From Clostridia bacterium (GTDB taxonomy: Bacteria > Bacillota > Clostridia > Oscillospirales > CAG-272): a DNA stretch of 47,879 nucleotides. Under the pieces are notes generated by a model that had not been told where the DNA came from, ran no database searches, and was given only the letters and a program-made list of their open reading frames with translations. The stretch covers positions 1 through 47,879 of the forward strand of contig JAGCLY010000047.1 of the NCBI GenBank assembly GCA_017646745.1, read 5' to 3'. Within the stretch, counting starts at the first letter, position 1; every line of letters starts with the position of its first letter. Position numbers and translations under genes: made by a program. Below are positions 15,801-22,483 of this stretch, one piece after another.

Positions 15801-18187
15801 TCGGTGGTAACGTCAAACACGAAGGGAGAGTTGACTACCGATGTTTCAACCGCACGGTTCTCGGTAAGCCTGTAATGGTGCATCATAAGAGGAGTATATA
15901 CTCCCTTGCGCCACAGTCTGGGCTTCTCGTATGTAGAATCCTGAAGGGGATCCTTCGGGAATACTTCTATATAATTATCTTTATAGGTAATAACGGGAAC
16001 CTTAAGCTTATCCGCATTTTCCACCAGCTCCTTGGAGGTAGCAACGGTAATACGGGAGAACTGCTCGCCAACGATGGACATATAGTCGATCGCTCTGCCA
16101 TTGTAGAGCTCTATTAATTTATAGAGCGATCTGCCGTGGCCTCGTGCAATATCCTTGCGCTTAAGTCTTGAGGCAACGGCGATATTAATTCGCTTTACCT
16201 CAATGAGGTTTGCAATTACTCTCAGGTTCTCAACCAGTGCTGTAACAACACCGTGCTCGTCAAAGGCCCTGGACATTGCCTTTTCTGTAGCCTTAAGCGC
16301 ACGCTTAAAGTACCTTGAGGCTCTGCGGCTCTTAATCTCGAACTGCTCAAGCTCATCTGCGGTGATAACCAGATCTGCAGACTCGTTCAGAGATTCGAGC
16401 ATAACCTTTGCTATGGCGGAGGCTCTGTCAACGATTACAGATTCATCGGACAGAACATCGGTGCTTCTGATATTGCCATGGCGCTCAAGGATTCTGGAGG
16501 AATTCTCAGCATAGGCCTCCTCATCGGGGGCAATCTCGTGGCTAAGAGCCATGCTGATCTGTCTTGACTCAGAGCCGACCTGCTCAACCAGAGTACGCTT
16601 GTATGCGATTGCGGGAAGCTCGAACTCTTCGCCCCTGCACGCATATTCTATAAGAGCGTCGGGCAGCTTATCGAAGTAAGTGCCTGTTACTCTCGCTGTC
16701 TGATCAACGGTGTGATTGTAGGAGCGGATAGCCTCCTCAAACAGTCTGGTCGCATCCTTGCGCTGTGTACGGGTGCCCTCACGGTAAACAACACGCATGC
16801 ACTCGTATGCCAGCATCAACCTCTCTCTTTCAAGAGCCATACGGTTAACGACAAGATTAATACCTGTTCTCGCAAATGCGTTTCTGGTCTTAATTGTCTT
16901 TATGCCAGAAAGCTTCTGACCGTACTTAAGGCTGATTGCAAATACCTTGTTCTTATATTCCTCGGTTGCACGCTGAGCTACGGGTGTGCTGGCCTCAAGA
17001 CTGCGAAGCTGGCTGTCGTATCTCTTGCGAGAAACTCTGTTATAAGAAATAAGCTTGTTAATTCTGGTGCGCTCACGTGTAACCTTCTTGATAGCTCTGT
17101 TGATCTTACGAATGTAAGACGAGCAGGCCATCTTGCTCTTCGGCAGCTTGATGCATCCGAGCAGATCATCTGCGGTATACGCAGGAGTGATTACCATTGT
17201 GCTTGCGCCGTTATTATCTGCATCGGAGGAAAGCTGAACGTAGTTTTCAACATAAGAAAGCTTAGGAACTACAGCTAGCGATCTACCCGAGGCAATGTTC
17301 TCGGGAAGGAAGGTAGAAAGTCTTGTCAACTGCTCTCCGGTAAGAGAAGCATAATTTATAACAAGCTCGTTATACCTATCAATCTCGTAGTGAAGCGCAT
17401 GTCGCGCCCCCTTAATATAGTTGTGAGCTCTTACCCTCACAAGGTTTTCCAGGTTATTGCACTTGATCTCAAGGATCTTGCCGCAAATCTTGATAATGCC
17501 GACCAGGATAGCAGGTGCTTCCTTGTCATCACGGTTGTTGTCAAGCGAGCGCTGGCCCAGCTTAACAGCTGCCTCAAAATTCCTGATAGCATTCTTGCTG
17601 TGCTTCATGTAAGCCTTAAGGCTGGACTCCTTGTTGGTAAGTCTTGCGCCCTCGGAGATGATAGCATCCACGACTTCGTCGTGAATAACCAGATCCTCGG
17701 GATCTACAGCCTCTTGCTCTACATCTCGTCTGCGTGAGGTGGGAGTTTCCTCGGTCTCGGGAGTATCCTCGGACTCGTCGTCCTCTTCCTCATCACCAGA
17801 TTCGATGAACAGCTCACCATCCTCGCCAACGCCGATTTTGAACTCAAGGTGAGAGTCATCCTCGTCCTCGGCCTCTTCTGCAGGAGCTTCCTCGGTAGGC
17901 TCTTCAGTCGCTTCCTCAGCAGGAGCTTCCTCGGTAGGCTCTTCGATTGCTTCCTCAGCGGGAGCTTCCTCGATTACCTCTTCGGTTACTTCCTCAGCGG
18001 GAGCTTCCTCGATTACCTCTTCGGTCACTTCCTCAGCAGGAACTTCCTCAACAGTCGCCTCGGCAGTCTCATCAACGGGTGCTTCAGCTACCTCGTTAAC
18101 CGACTCCTCTGCGATGGGCTCGGAATTTTCTATGTTATTTTCAAGATTTTCGGGATCCTGTATAGGCACATTATCTTTATCTGCCAT
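12812..18187 (-). CDS. Giant membrane-anchored repeat protein, family not recognised
   Basis: This 1791-residue protein begins with a disordered acidic region (to ~160) holding 13-residue Glu/Pro/Ala repeats. Six copies of a two-to-three-helix module follow, each ending in [YH]N...(V/A)..Y..(L/V)(T/V)G and then a strand near P-x-I-x-Y. They start near residues 273, 491, 696, 977, 1298 and 1621. Between copies are basic coiled-coil-like segments (~391-430, ~853-915, ~1423-1470), a Trp-rich stretch (~803-845), and a Gly/Met/Pro-rich insert (~1040-1125). Two or three membrane helices lie at ~1501-1519 and ~1524-1562. There is no signal peptide. I start at the ATG at 18187, whose A is the last base of the CBS gene's stop (TGATG); GGGGGG precedes it. 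A TTG one codon earlier is the alternative. No enzymatic motif is visible. Confidence 0.9.
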   Translation of the reverse strand: MADKDNVPIQDPENLENNIENSEPIAEESVNEVAEAPVDETAEATVEEVPAEEVTEEVIEEAPAEEVTEEVIEEAPAEEAIEEPTEEAPAEEATEEPTEEAPAEEAEDEDDSHLEFKIGVGEDGELFIESGDEEEDDESEDTPETEETPTSRRRDVEQEAVDPEDLVIHDEVVDAIISEGARLTNKESSLKAYMKHSKNAIRNFEAAVKLGQRSLDNNRDDKEAPAILVGIIKICGKILEIKCNNLENLVRVRAHNYIKGARHALHYEIDRYNELVINYASLTGEQLTRLSTFLPENIASGRSLAVVPKLSYVENYVQLSSDADNNGASTMVITPAYTADDLLGCIKLPKSKMACSSYIRKINRAIKKVTRERTRINKLISYNRVSRKRYDSQLRSLEASTPVAQRATEEYKNKVFAISLKYGQKLSGIKTIKTRNAFARTGINLVVNRMALERERLMLAYECMRVVYREGTRTQRKDATRLFEEAIRSYNHTVDQTARVTGTYFDKLPDALIEYACRGEEFELPAIAYKRTLVEQVGSESRQISMALSHEIAPDEEAYAENSSRILERHGNIRSTDVLSDESVIVDRASAIAKVMLESLNESADLVITADELEQFEIKSRRASRYFKRALKATEKAMSRAFDEHGVVTALVENLRVIANLIEVKRINIAVASRLKRKDIARGHGRSLYKLIELYNGRAIDYMSIVGEQFSRITVATSKELVENADKLKVPVITYKDNYIEVFPKDPLQDSTYEKPRLWRKGVYTPLMMHHYRLTENRAVETSVVNSPFVFDVTTDDLPAVSWWHPIGFWQHLFVWAQPIVSWVNRLYTNAEIWFVDESLVFSKSGLSGREKKNEKRKKKYERKIRRLNEKRDAMILALETVVHESDRHSASYQKKIYDINNKFGRKIYKLKARYMRDCTERTAARLLLERLVLERERLAGINKVLLKYRSYGRLTFFPNILVRYKKKFIDAINAHNKTAELLSDMVGVKFSQVSTSVAEEIVRYGKMIKFPEIVCCREVIESVDGRERTVGDRWHGYGLYTGTSGSPSANGNSPVMSVGAMGYATDMGVPFLKADFDGMTMLGMTPGGVPLIGFSATGETSIPFTGTPMMLSGADNGVVLDAGLEGQDSLILGAAHVGDPHSGINRRGVDAEYADDAEEDAKDIYSGCTVETPLDLEAKMIEERFRRALRARSMTSVDNIANWWKLLFSEINVWIMRKVGVRPRGFLRFLLPPQDPFIELVNTKVTKEDVVALRYIARVGGIIEIECKRLYSATKTGIRRSQRRFSRWLHEDIQVYNDLVKKFNSGHDRHMHIEPLSLNIPDTIRFRTEERPPIPQILSLRNRVKLDEGAAPLKTDDIYERLVEYARSGAIKYASPLRRLWSKLVTLPLINFHYKHDHKARVLAIVTRVILKRSARTYLYRQDNENRHYRIRYEKARAMKRYNKRTLRAVGVAGDPIKYQSKVHKVLRTYLATNFRIDYNMRIRQLIYRALSISNVTYWTGTLLMTSVVAIAAVFHASSPTLQWLVAATLAWAALPIIFLLLRIVYDIVMFIASVVLLITRNIWLIKYGARDVERNRYGAILDCFITEQYRVLMVSERVRQKPRSSSARKMLISTVNDYNKRAAVYSEILRVPIKPIETTALIDKLSSGESHVLPEIQNFVYVRELVERVDTHERGKTLKDRELKEIIQRINQIINGINVSGTEDQDQVAIDFLQAAMQRLIGFIQTEIKPTQNQRYELKRDLIEGIALFDIGVGNKEQFAQDVIKVVDQLGGKDSRRIIGILAEDNMIL
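17872..18040. repeat. 39-bp tandem repeat encoding acidic 13-residue units
   Basis: About 4.3 tandem copies of a 39-bp unit encode PAEE(V/A)xEEx(I/T)EEA near residues 51-106 of the giant protein. Such arrays often vary in copy number between strains. Confidence 0.85.
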
Positions 18188-18615
18188 CAATTCCCCCCCT
18201 TTTCTTTATTATTTTCCATGTAATTGCTGAACAAAAAGTTCAGTATATCTCTTCGTAAAATTATCCCGACAAAGCAGCCTCGGTCATCAACAACCGGAAC
18301 GAAATTGTGCTCTCCAAGCTTTTCCACAAGCTCATTCATAGAGGAGTTGTGATAGACCGGACGGGAGTAAGCCGTATCTAAAATCTCAGAGACCTTATCT
18401 CGCTCAGCAGAACGTGTGTCAAACCTGCCGCTGTCAAGAAAATACGTAAAAATATCATCATTCCTGAGCGTCCCGACATACCTGCCCGCACCGTCTATAA
18501 CCGGTATGGCAACGTATCTGTGGAAACGCATTTTCTCAAAGGCCTGGCGCACGGTGCTATCCACCGTAACGTGTTCAACCAGACTTTTGGGAACAACAAA
18601 GCGCATTATGTTCAT
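18187..18615 (-). CDS. CBS-domain pair protein
   Basis: This 142-residue protein is made of two CBS motifs only. The first (~1-65) carries YVAIPVIDGAGRYVGTLRNDDIF and the second (~80-135) carries NFVPVVDDRGCFVGIILRRDIL. CBS pairs bind adenine nucleotides such as AMP, ATP, SAM or c-di-AMP and act as sensors for partner proteins. The ATG overlaps the pantothenate kinase stop (ATGA), and its own stop overlaps the giant gene start (TGATG). The three are therefore likely translationally coupled, and the CBS protein may regulate one of its neighbours. Confidence 0.92.
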   Translation of the reverse strand: MNIMRFVVPKSLVEHVTVDSTVRQAFEKMRFHRYVAIPVIDGAGRYVGTLRNDDIFTYFLDSGRFDTRSAERDKVSEILDTAYSRPVYHNSSMNELVEKLGEHNFVPVVDDRGCFVGIILRRDILNFLFSNYMENNKEKGGN

Positions 18616-19469
18616 TTGTCACCCCACCGCATTCCGATCATGGCTGCGCCTATTGCGGTAGAGAATCTTGAGCGCTCGGGAATCACGAAGTTAAGCCCGC
18701 GCCCTACCTCAAGATGATTAAACTCGTCAAACTTACGTTTGCAATGGGCAAGACGTGTAACGTTGCCCGTAAGGATTATATCCCTTGCGCCAACGGATCT
18801 TGCGGCGAAGATGGAAACCATACCCACCGTCTCGAATACCATATTCATGATACCGAGAGCGACATCCTCCTTACCGGCCAGGTCAGAAAGCTTGCCAAAA
18901 TTGGCCGCCGTAAGATCACCCTCAAGCTGGGTAAGCGAATTGGTCGCCGTCATATCCTTAATGCGAAGGTCAATGTTATCAAGACTGCCACCCTCGGCAA
19001 ATCTCTCAATGTGGCCGATAGACTCTGCGTTAAGCAAAAGCTTTGACAGACCCATCAGTGTACCGCCGCCAACGCCGGTGCCGCCGAGATACTTCATAGT
19101 ACCGTCAGCCCTTGCATGCACTATGGCAGTGCCGGTGCCCATGCTGACAACCAGCGCCTCGGAAAGGCCGGAAAGATATGTGCCGCCCCTGCCGATGCTG
19201 TCAAACTCGGCAACACGCTGACACTTAAGGCCATAGAGGCTGTTCTTCACGTGGGAGGCTCCCACGCCGGTCATCATAACCTTGGATATATCGGATATAG
19301 CAAGATTATTCTCGTCGGTGAATTTACCAAAGGCGCCATAGGTTGCGGTAACAGGATCATTAGCCTTGATAATCTGGGGCTCAATAAGCTCCCAATCATT
19401 ACCCTTAGACGAAAATCCAACGATCTTCGTGCTGCTGCCGCCAATATCAATTCCGATTATAACGCTCAT
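18612..19469 (-). CDS. coaW: Type II pantothenate kinase
   Basis: This 285-residue ASKHA-fold kinase phosphorylates pantothenate, the first step of coenzyme A synthesis. Visible motifs are the phosphate-1 loop GIDIGGSSTKIVG at the N-terminus, VSMGTGTAIVHA and GGTGVGGGTLMGLSKL in the middle (both typical of PanK-II), and the adenosine-site LTGN near the end. The ATG at 19469 starts directly at the first strand and has GGTGG about 7 nt upstream. The frame stays open another 30 codons to an ATG at 19559, but that stretch has no family similarity. It heads a run of overlapping genes with the CBS and giant proteins. Confidence 0.9.
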   Translation of the reverse strand: MSVIIGIDIGGSSTKIVGFSSKGNDWELIEPQIIKANDPVTATYGAFGKFTDENNLAISDISKVMMTGVGASHVKNSLYGLKCQRVAEFDSIGRGGTYLSGLSEALVVSMGTGTAIVHARADGTMKYLGGTGVGGGTLMGLSKLLLNAESIGHIERFAEGGSLDNIDLRIKDMTATNSLTQLEGDLTAANFGKLSDLAGKEDVALGIMNMVFETVGMVSIFAARSVGARDIILTGNVTRLAHCKRKFDEFNHLEVGRGLNFVIPERSRFSTAIGAAMIGMRWGDK

Positions 19470-19628
19470 AAGGCCACCGACCCTTCGTCCGCACCGTGAT
19501 GTGCGCACATTTTTATGTAAATCAAGAACAATCACACGCTGAATGTCGCAGCATCTCAAGCGAAGTCCCCCTCAACGTTTTTAATACATATAAACAAATT
19601 ACGCGTATAATTATAAATTCACAGGCCT

Positions 19629-19657
19629 ATTATAACACAGGTTTTCAAGTTTTTCAA
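19629..19657 (-). promoter_or_regulatory. Promoter of the coaW-CBS-giant operon
   Basis: TTGAAA (19657-19652) and TATAAT (19634-19629) are 17 bp apart on the minus strand. The leader is about 150 nt and holds nothing else I recognise. Confidence 0.85.
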
Positions 19658-19751
19658 GCACAAATTTAATAATTTTTAATTTTTTTTGAAAAAATTGTGA
19701 AAATAAACAAAATTGCATCATGTTTATGGGCAAAAAGCACGAATTTTGTTA

Positions 19752-19780
19752 TTGAAATACACAAAACTGTCTGCTATAAT
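19752..19780 (+). promoter_or_regulatory. Promoter of the flavoprotein gene
   Basis: TTGAAA (19752-19757), a 17-bp spacer and TATAAT (19775-19780) lie about 70 bp before the start codon. Confidence 0.85.
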
Positions 19781-19849
19781 TGTTTTAAGAGATCAAAAAT
19801 CCTATAAAAAGCATACAAAATCAAACAAAACAGCCGAAAGGAGCATTAT

Positions 19850-20470
19850 ATGAAGCTTTTATTAATCAACGGAAGTCCACACAAGCACGGAACAACCTAT
19901 GCCGCGCTAAGCGAGGTGGCAAGAACACTAAAGGAGGAGGGCGTAGACAGCGAAATAATACAGGTCGGCCATCTTCCCATCCGAGGCTGTCTCGCCTGCT
20001 ACTCCTGCAGGACAAGCGGAAAATGCATCATAGACGACGAGGTGAACGAGATAGCAAAGAAGTTTGAGGACAGCGACGGAATTATAGTCGGATCTCCCGT
20101 GCACTATGCTGCTCCGTCGGGAACGCTTATCTGCTTCCTTGACAGACTGTTCTACACTGCCTCCTTCGACAAGAGAACAAAAATAGGCGCGGCCGTTGTC
20201 TGCGCAAGACGAGGCGGATGCACAGCAGCCTTTGACGTGCTTAACAAGTACTTTACCATCTCCGGTATGCCGGTGGTAAGCTCTACCTATTGGAACCAGG
20301 TTCACGGAGCAAATGCAGAGGATGCCACCCTTGACGAGGAGGGAATGCAGTGCATGAGAAATCTGGCCAGAAACGCCGCCTTCCTTGCAAAAAGCATTTC
20401 TCTTGGAAAGCAGACACTGACCGTCCCCGCAAGCGAGAGAGGCTCGAGAACCAATTTTATCCGTCGATAA
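19850..20470 (+). CDS. Flavodoxin-fold NAD(P)H-dependent oxidoreductase, iron-sulfur flavoprotein-like
   Basis: This 206-residue protein has the NADPH-dependent FMN reductase fold: LLINGSPHKHGTT as the FMN phosphate loop (6-18), GSPVHYAAPSG (~81-91), and ARRGGC around the flavin ring. A CLACYSCRTSGKC segment (~47-59) carries the compact cysteine motif of archaeal/clostridial iron-sulfur flavoproteins, which bind a 4Fe-4S cluster next to FMN. Its electron donor and acceptor are unknown; quinone or O2/peroxide detoxification is plausible. AAAGGAG precedes the ATG. It is monocistronic, with a terminator ~55 nt downstream. Confidence 0.88.
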   Translation: MKLLLINGSPHKHGTTYAALSEVARTLKEEGVDSEIIQVGHLPIRGCLACYSCRTSGKCIIDDEVNEIAKKFEDSDGIIVGSPVHYAAPSGTLICFLDRLFYTASFDKRTKIGAAVVCARRGGCTAAFDVLNKYFTISGMPVVSSTYWNQVHGANAEDATLDEEGMQCMRNLARNAAFLAKSISLGKQTLTVPASERGSRTNFIRR

Positions 20471-20493
20471 ATAGGAATTTCGCCTGTTTCTCT

Positions 20494-20509
20494 GTAAACT
20501 TATGTTTAC
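20494..20509. promoter_or_regulatory. GTAAAC-N4-GTTTAC palindrome, copy A
   Basis: A perfect 6+6 palindrome with TTAT centre, 23 nt past the flavoprotein stop. Two more copies lie at 20728-20757. It looks like a regulator binding site. Confidence 0.5.
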
Positions 20510-20523
20510 GATAAGATGCTAAA

Positions 20524-20548
20524 AAAGGGCTGAAAACCCTTATTTTTC
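20524..20548 (+). terminator. Terminator of the flavoprotein gene
   Basis: AAGGG (20525-20529) pairs with CCCTT (20537-20541) across a CTGAAAA loop, followed by ATTTTTC. The stem is short. Confidence 0.55.
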
Positions 20549-20648
20549 AAGGAAAACGGGCGTTTTTATAGGCTATCTCCATACCCTTGTGCCGGGGTCA
20601 GTTTACTCACTCCGTGTCCCGTGTTTTACCTTTTCCTACATTATATTA

Positions 20649-20674
20649 ATACACGCGTGCGCATGCGTGCGCGT
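20649..20674. other. Strict alternating purine-pyrimidine tract (Z-DNA prone)
   Basis: All 26 bases alternate purine and pyrimidine and are mostly GC/GT/CA steps (ACGCGTGCGCATGCGTGCGC core). It lies in a gene-free convergent region. Confidence 0.7.
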
Positions 20675-20685
20675 TTATAAGGGCA

Positions 20686-20725
20686 AAAACGGCCGAGGAA
20701 GTCTTCCTCGACCGTTTTCTTTATA
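20686..20725 (+). terminator. Strong hairpin with T-rich tail
   Basis: Arms 20686-20701 and 20703-20718 pair over ~14 bp with one mismatch and are followed by TTTTCTTTAT. Plus-strand transcripts would stop here. Nothing upstream except the flavoprotein gene would need it. Confidence 0.65.
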
Positions 20726-20760
20726 ATGTAAACTTTTGTTTGCAAACATTTGTTTACATT
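20725..20760. promoter_or_regulatory. Double GTAAAC/GTTTAC palindrome (copies B and C)
   Basis: AATGTAAAC (20725-20733) and GTTTACATT (20752-20760) are perfect inverted arms around GTTTGCAAAC. The block reads as two adjacent sites: GTAAAC-TTTT-GTTTGC and GCAAAC-ATTT-GTTTAC. A TATAAT (20722-20727) touches the first arm. Confidence 0.55.
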
Positions 20761-20828
20761 GACTTTTTTGCGATTTTGGCGCCTATCCGCTACTTTTGCG
20801 CCTGTTTGCCACCACTTTTACATCGCTT

Positions 20829-21407
20829 TTAAATTGAATAGAGAAGCATTCCGAGAACTGCGGAAATCAGTATCAGAATGATTGGCGATGGCTTCTTTTT
20901 CATAAGCTTTTTTAGTCCAAGTGCCGCCACCGCAATGATAATAAATATGGCTATGGCACGGATATCCGGGTCAAAGGAGAGTCCGTCTACCGACTTAAAG
21001 CCTGCGAGTGTGCTCATGCCGATGTTGACCGACGTGCCGAGAATCAGAGCTACAACGCAGGGGCGAACTCCGCTGAGAAACGCCTGTACACCATGATATT
21101 TGAGGAAGTTTTTCATTACCGCGCTGATGAGCAGAATGATAATAAACGAGGGGAGAATAACACCCAGAGTTGCCAGAGCTGATCCGAGTATGCCGGCCTG
21201 AGTTGAGCCTACGAAGGTAGCCATGTTTACAGCAATGGGACCTGGTGTAGACTCTGCCACGGCAATCATATTAAGCAGCTCGGCCTCGGTAAGCCAGCCG
21301 TTAACGAGCACCTTTTCGCTGACGAGCGAGATCATGGCATATCCACCGCCAAAGGTGAATGCGCCTATCTCAAAGAAGGTGAGAAATAATTGTAATAAAA
21401 TATGCAT
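20829..21407 (-). CDS. chrA: Chromate transporter, half-size subunit 2
   Basis: This 192-residue membrane protein has the CHR domain: the FGGGYAM loop near residue 20, the ESTPGPIAVN segment (~52-61) and five to six hydrophobic helices. It is a short-chain CHR protein that works as a heteromeric pair with its neighbour. The family exports chromate or related oxyanions; the real substrate in anaerobes may differ. Its ATG overlaps the stop of the partner gene (TAATG). About 70 bases beyond its stop lie the GTAAAC palindromes. Confidence 0.93.
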   Translation of the reverse strand: MHILLQLFLTFFEIGAFTFGGGYAMISLVSEKVLVNGWLTEAELLNMIAVAESTPGPIAVNMATFVGSTQAGILGSALATLGVILPSFIIILLISAVMKNFLKYHGVQAFLSGVRPCVVALILGTSVNIGMSTLAGFKSVDGLSFDPDIRAIAIFIIIAVAALGLKKLMKKKPSPIILILISAVLGMLLYSI

Positions 21408-21994
21408 TACTTATTTCCCTCCTCTCTCTTACCTTTTGCGCAGGAAATGCCGTATACCGTCAGTCCCACAGCGCCGGAAATAAGAATATAGAAGATAGAG
21501 GAGAAGCTTACCAAAAATACCGAGAAGGCCACCATGCAGATAAGCACAACCGAAATTATAGCAATAGACATGGGGGTTTTCTTCACACCCTTAAGCATTT
21601 TAATTCCCGACGAAAGAATAAGATACACAACACAGGCCTGAATTCCACGGAAGGCATAGCCCACCAGCTCGAAGGTTAGAAAGGCGTCGAGGAAAAGTGA
21701 AATTACAAATATAATTATAAAGGATGGGAGAACAACGCCCAACGTTGCGGCGGCAGAGCCCAGCGCCCCTGCCCTTTTGTAGCCGACATAGGTGGCCGAA
21801 TTAATAGCAATAGGTCCGGGTGTGGACTCGGCAATGGCAACCATGTCGAGAAATTCCTCTTTTTTTATCCAGCCCTTCTTCTCCACCAGCTCGCTTTCCA
21901 GCAGGGCCAGCATCGCATATCCGCCACCGAAGGTAAAGAGTCCGATCTTAAAAAGAGTGATAAACATTTCAAGTAAAAGCTTACCTTTTTTCAT
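21407..21994 (-). CDS. chrA: Chromate transporter, half-size subunit 1
   Basis: This 195-residue CHR-domain membrane protein begins LFKIGLFTFGGGYAMLALLESELV and has AESTPGPIAINSATYVG at ~53-70. It is clearly paralogous to the following gene. Together they match the two halves of a long-chain ChrA. AAAGGTG lies ~8 nt before the ATG. It is the first gene of a two-gene operon with its own promoter. Confidence 0.93.
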   Translation of the reverse strand: MKKGKLLLEMFITLFKIGLFTFGGGYAMLALLESELVEKKGWIKKEEFLDMVAIAESTPGPIAINSATYVGYKRAGALGSAAATLGVVLPSFIIIFVISLFLDAFLTFELVGYAFRGIQACVVYLILSSGIKMLKGVKKTPMSIAIISVVLICMVAFSVFLVSFSSIFYILISGAVGLTVYGISCAKGKREEGNK

Positions 21995-22026
21995 TTTTAT
22001 ACACCTTTTTCGTTTTTGTACGCTCT

Positions 22027-22055
22027 ATTTTAGCATAAAAACACAGATTTGACAA
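22027..22055 (-). promoter_or_regulatory. Promoter of the chromate transporter pair
   Basis: TTGTCA (22055-22050) and TAAAAT (22032-22027), 17-bp spacer, minus strand. Confidence 0.82.
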
Positions 22056-22127
22056 GACCAATCCATAATATATTAAGGGAATATTTCACTATTTTAATAA
22101 AAAGACTAAAAAAATTCAAAAAAGCAC

Positions 22128-22156
22128 TTGACAAACCATTTACTTTGTGCTAAAAT
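22128..22156 (+). promoter_or_regulatory. Promoter of tRNA-Gln
   Basis: TTGACA (22128-22133), 17 bp and TAAAAT (22151-22156), with an A/T-rich UP-like stretch upstream. It ends 19 bp before the tRNA. Confidence 0.9.
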
Positions 22157-22175
22157 ATACGAGCGTTAAAGCAAT

Positions 22176-22249
22176 AGCGGAATTGTGTAAAGGTAGCACA
22201 GCAGACTCTGACTCTGTATGTCTGGGTTCGAATCCTAGTTCCGCTGCCA
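22176..22249 (+). tRNA. tRNA-Gln (anticodon CTG)
   Basis: The cloverleaf can be drawn by hand. Acceptor stem AGCGGAA/TTCCGCT; D stem GTGT/GCAC with AAAGGTA loop; anticodon stem GCAGA/TCTGT with loop CTCTGAC, so anticodon CTG at positions 34-36 reading CAG; 4-nt variable loop; T stem CTGGG/CCTAG with TTCGAAT loop. Discriminator G and an encoded CCA follow. A consensus promoter and a terminator flank it, so it is a single-gene transcript. Confidence 0.95.
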
Positions 22250-22257
22250 AAGGAAGA

Positions 22258-22288
22258 CAGACCATCACATGATGGTCTGTTTTTCTTT
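22258..22288 (+). terminator. Terminator of tRNA-Gln
   Basis: CAGACCATCA pairs perfectly with TGATGGTCTG (22258-22279) and is followed by TTTTTCTTTC, 9 nt after the tRNA. Confidence 0.92.
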
Positions 22289-22305
22289 CTTTTGGCTGCA
22301 TAACC

Positions 22306-22446
22306 GCGGATTCTCACACAGCTTCTTGCCATTTGGCAAGAATTGGGTTCGCATTTGAGCGGCAGCCGTCGGTGAGCTCGCTCACCAGCGGCGAAGCGAA
22401 AAATCTTACGTTCGCATAGCGAACAGGAATACCCTAGTTCCGCCGA
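22306..22446 (+). pseudogene. Degenerate tRNA-like copy with palindromic insert
   Basis: Blocks of the neighbouring tRNA-Gln recur in the same order: GCGGATT (22306, cf. GCGGAATT), CACAGC (22317), TGGGTTCG (22344-22351) and CCTAGTTCCGC (22433-22443). In the intact gene the last two blocks are 3 nt apart; here 81 nt lie between them. The insert contains two perfect hairpins: GGTGAGC-TC-GCTCACC (22371-22386) and GTTCGC-ATA-GCGAAC (22410-22424). The anticodon arm is replaced by a 20-nt palindrome, TTCTTGCCATTTGGCAAGAA (22323-22342). It could be a tRNA remnant hit by a REP-like element, or a structured RNA. Confidence 0.45.
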
Positions 22447-22470
22447 CCCTTGTGGTCGGTTTTATTTTTC
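22443..22470 (+). terminator. Terminator after the tRNA-like remnant
   Basis: CCGACC (22443-22448) pairs with GGTCGG (22454-22459), followed by TTTTATTTTTC. Confidence 0.75.
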
Positions 22471-22483
22471 TTTATAAGTAGCC

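Noticed and set aside
17872..18040. CRISPR array
   Set aside because: The 39-bp units are contiguous, without spacers, and encode in-frame acidic peptide repeats.
19470..19559. A 30-residue N-terminal extension of pantothenate kinase
   Set aside because: Open in frame, but no ribosome binding site at the correct spacing and no family similarity. The ATG at 19469 begins exactly at the conserved strand.
20494..20760. GTAAAC palindromes as parS, Noc, CcpA or GlnR/TnrA sites
   Set aside because: The half-site sequence or spacing does not match those consensus sites.
22176..22446. Integrative element with att sites at tRNA-Gln
   Set aside because: The repeated 3' end lies only ~190 bp away with no integrase or cargo, so at most it is a remnant.
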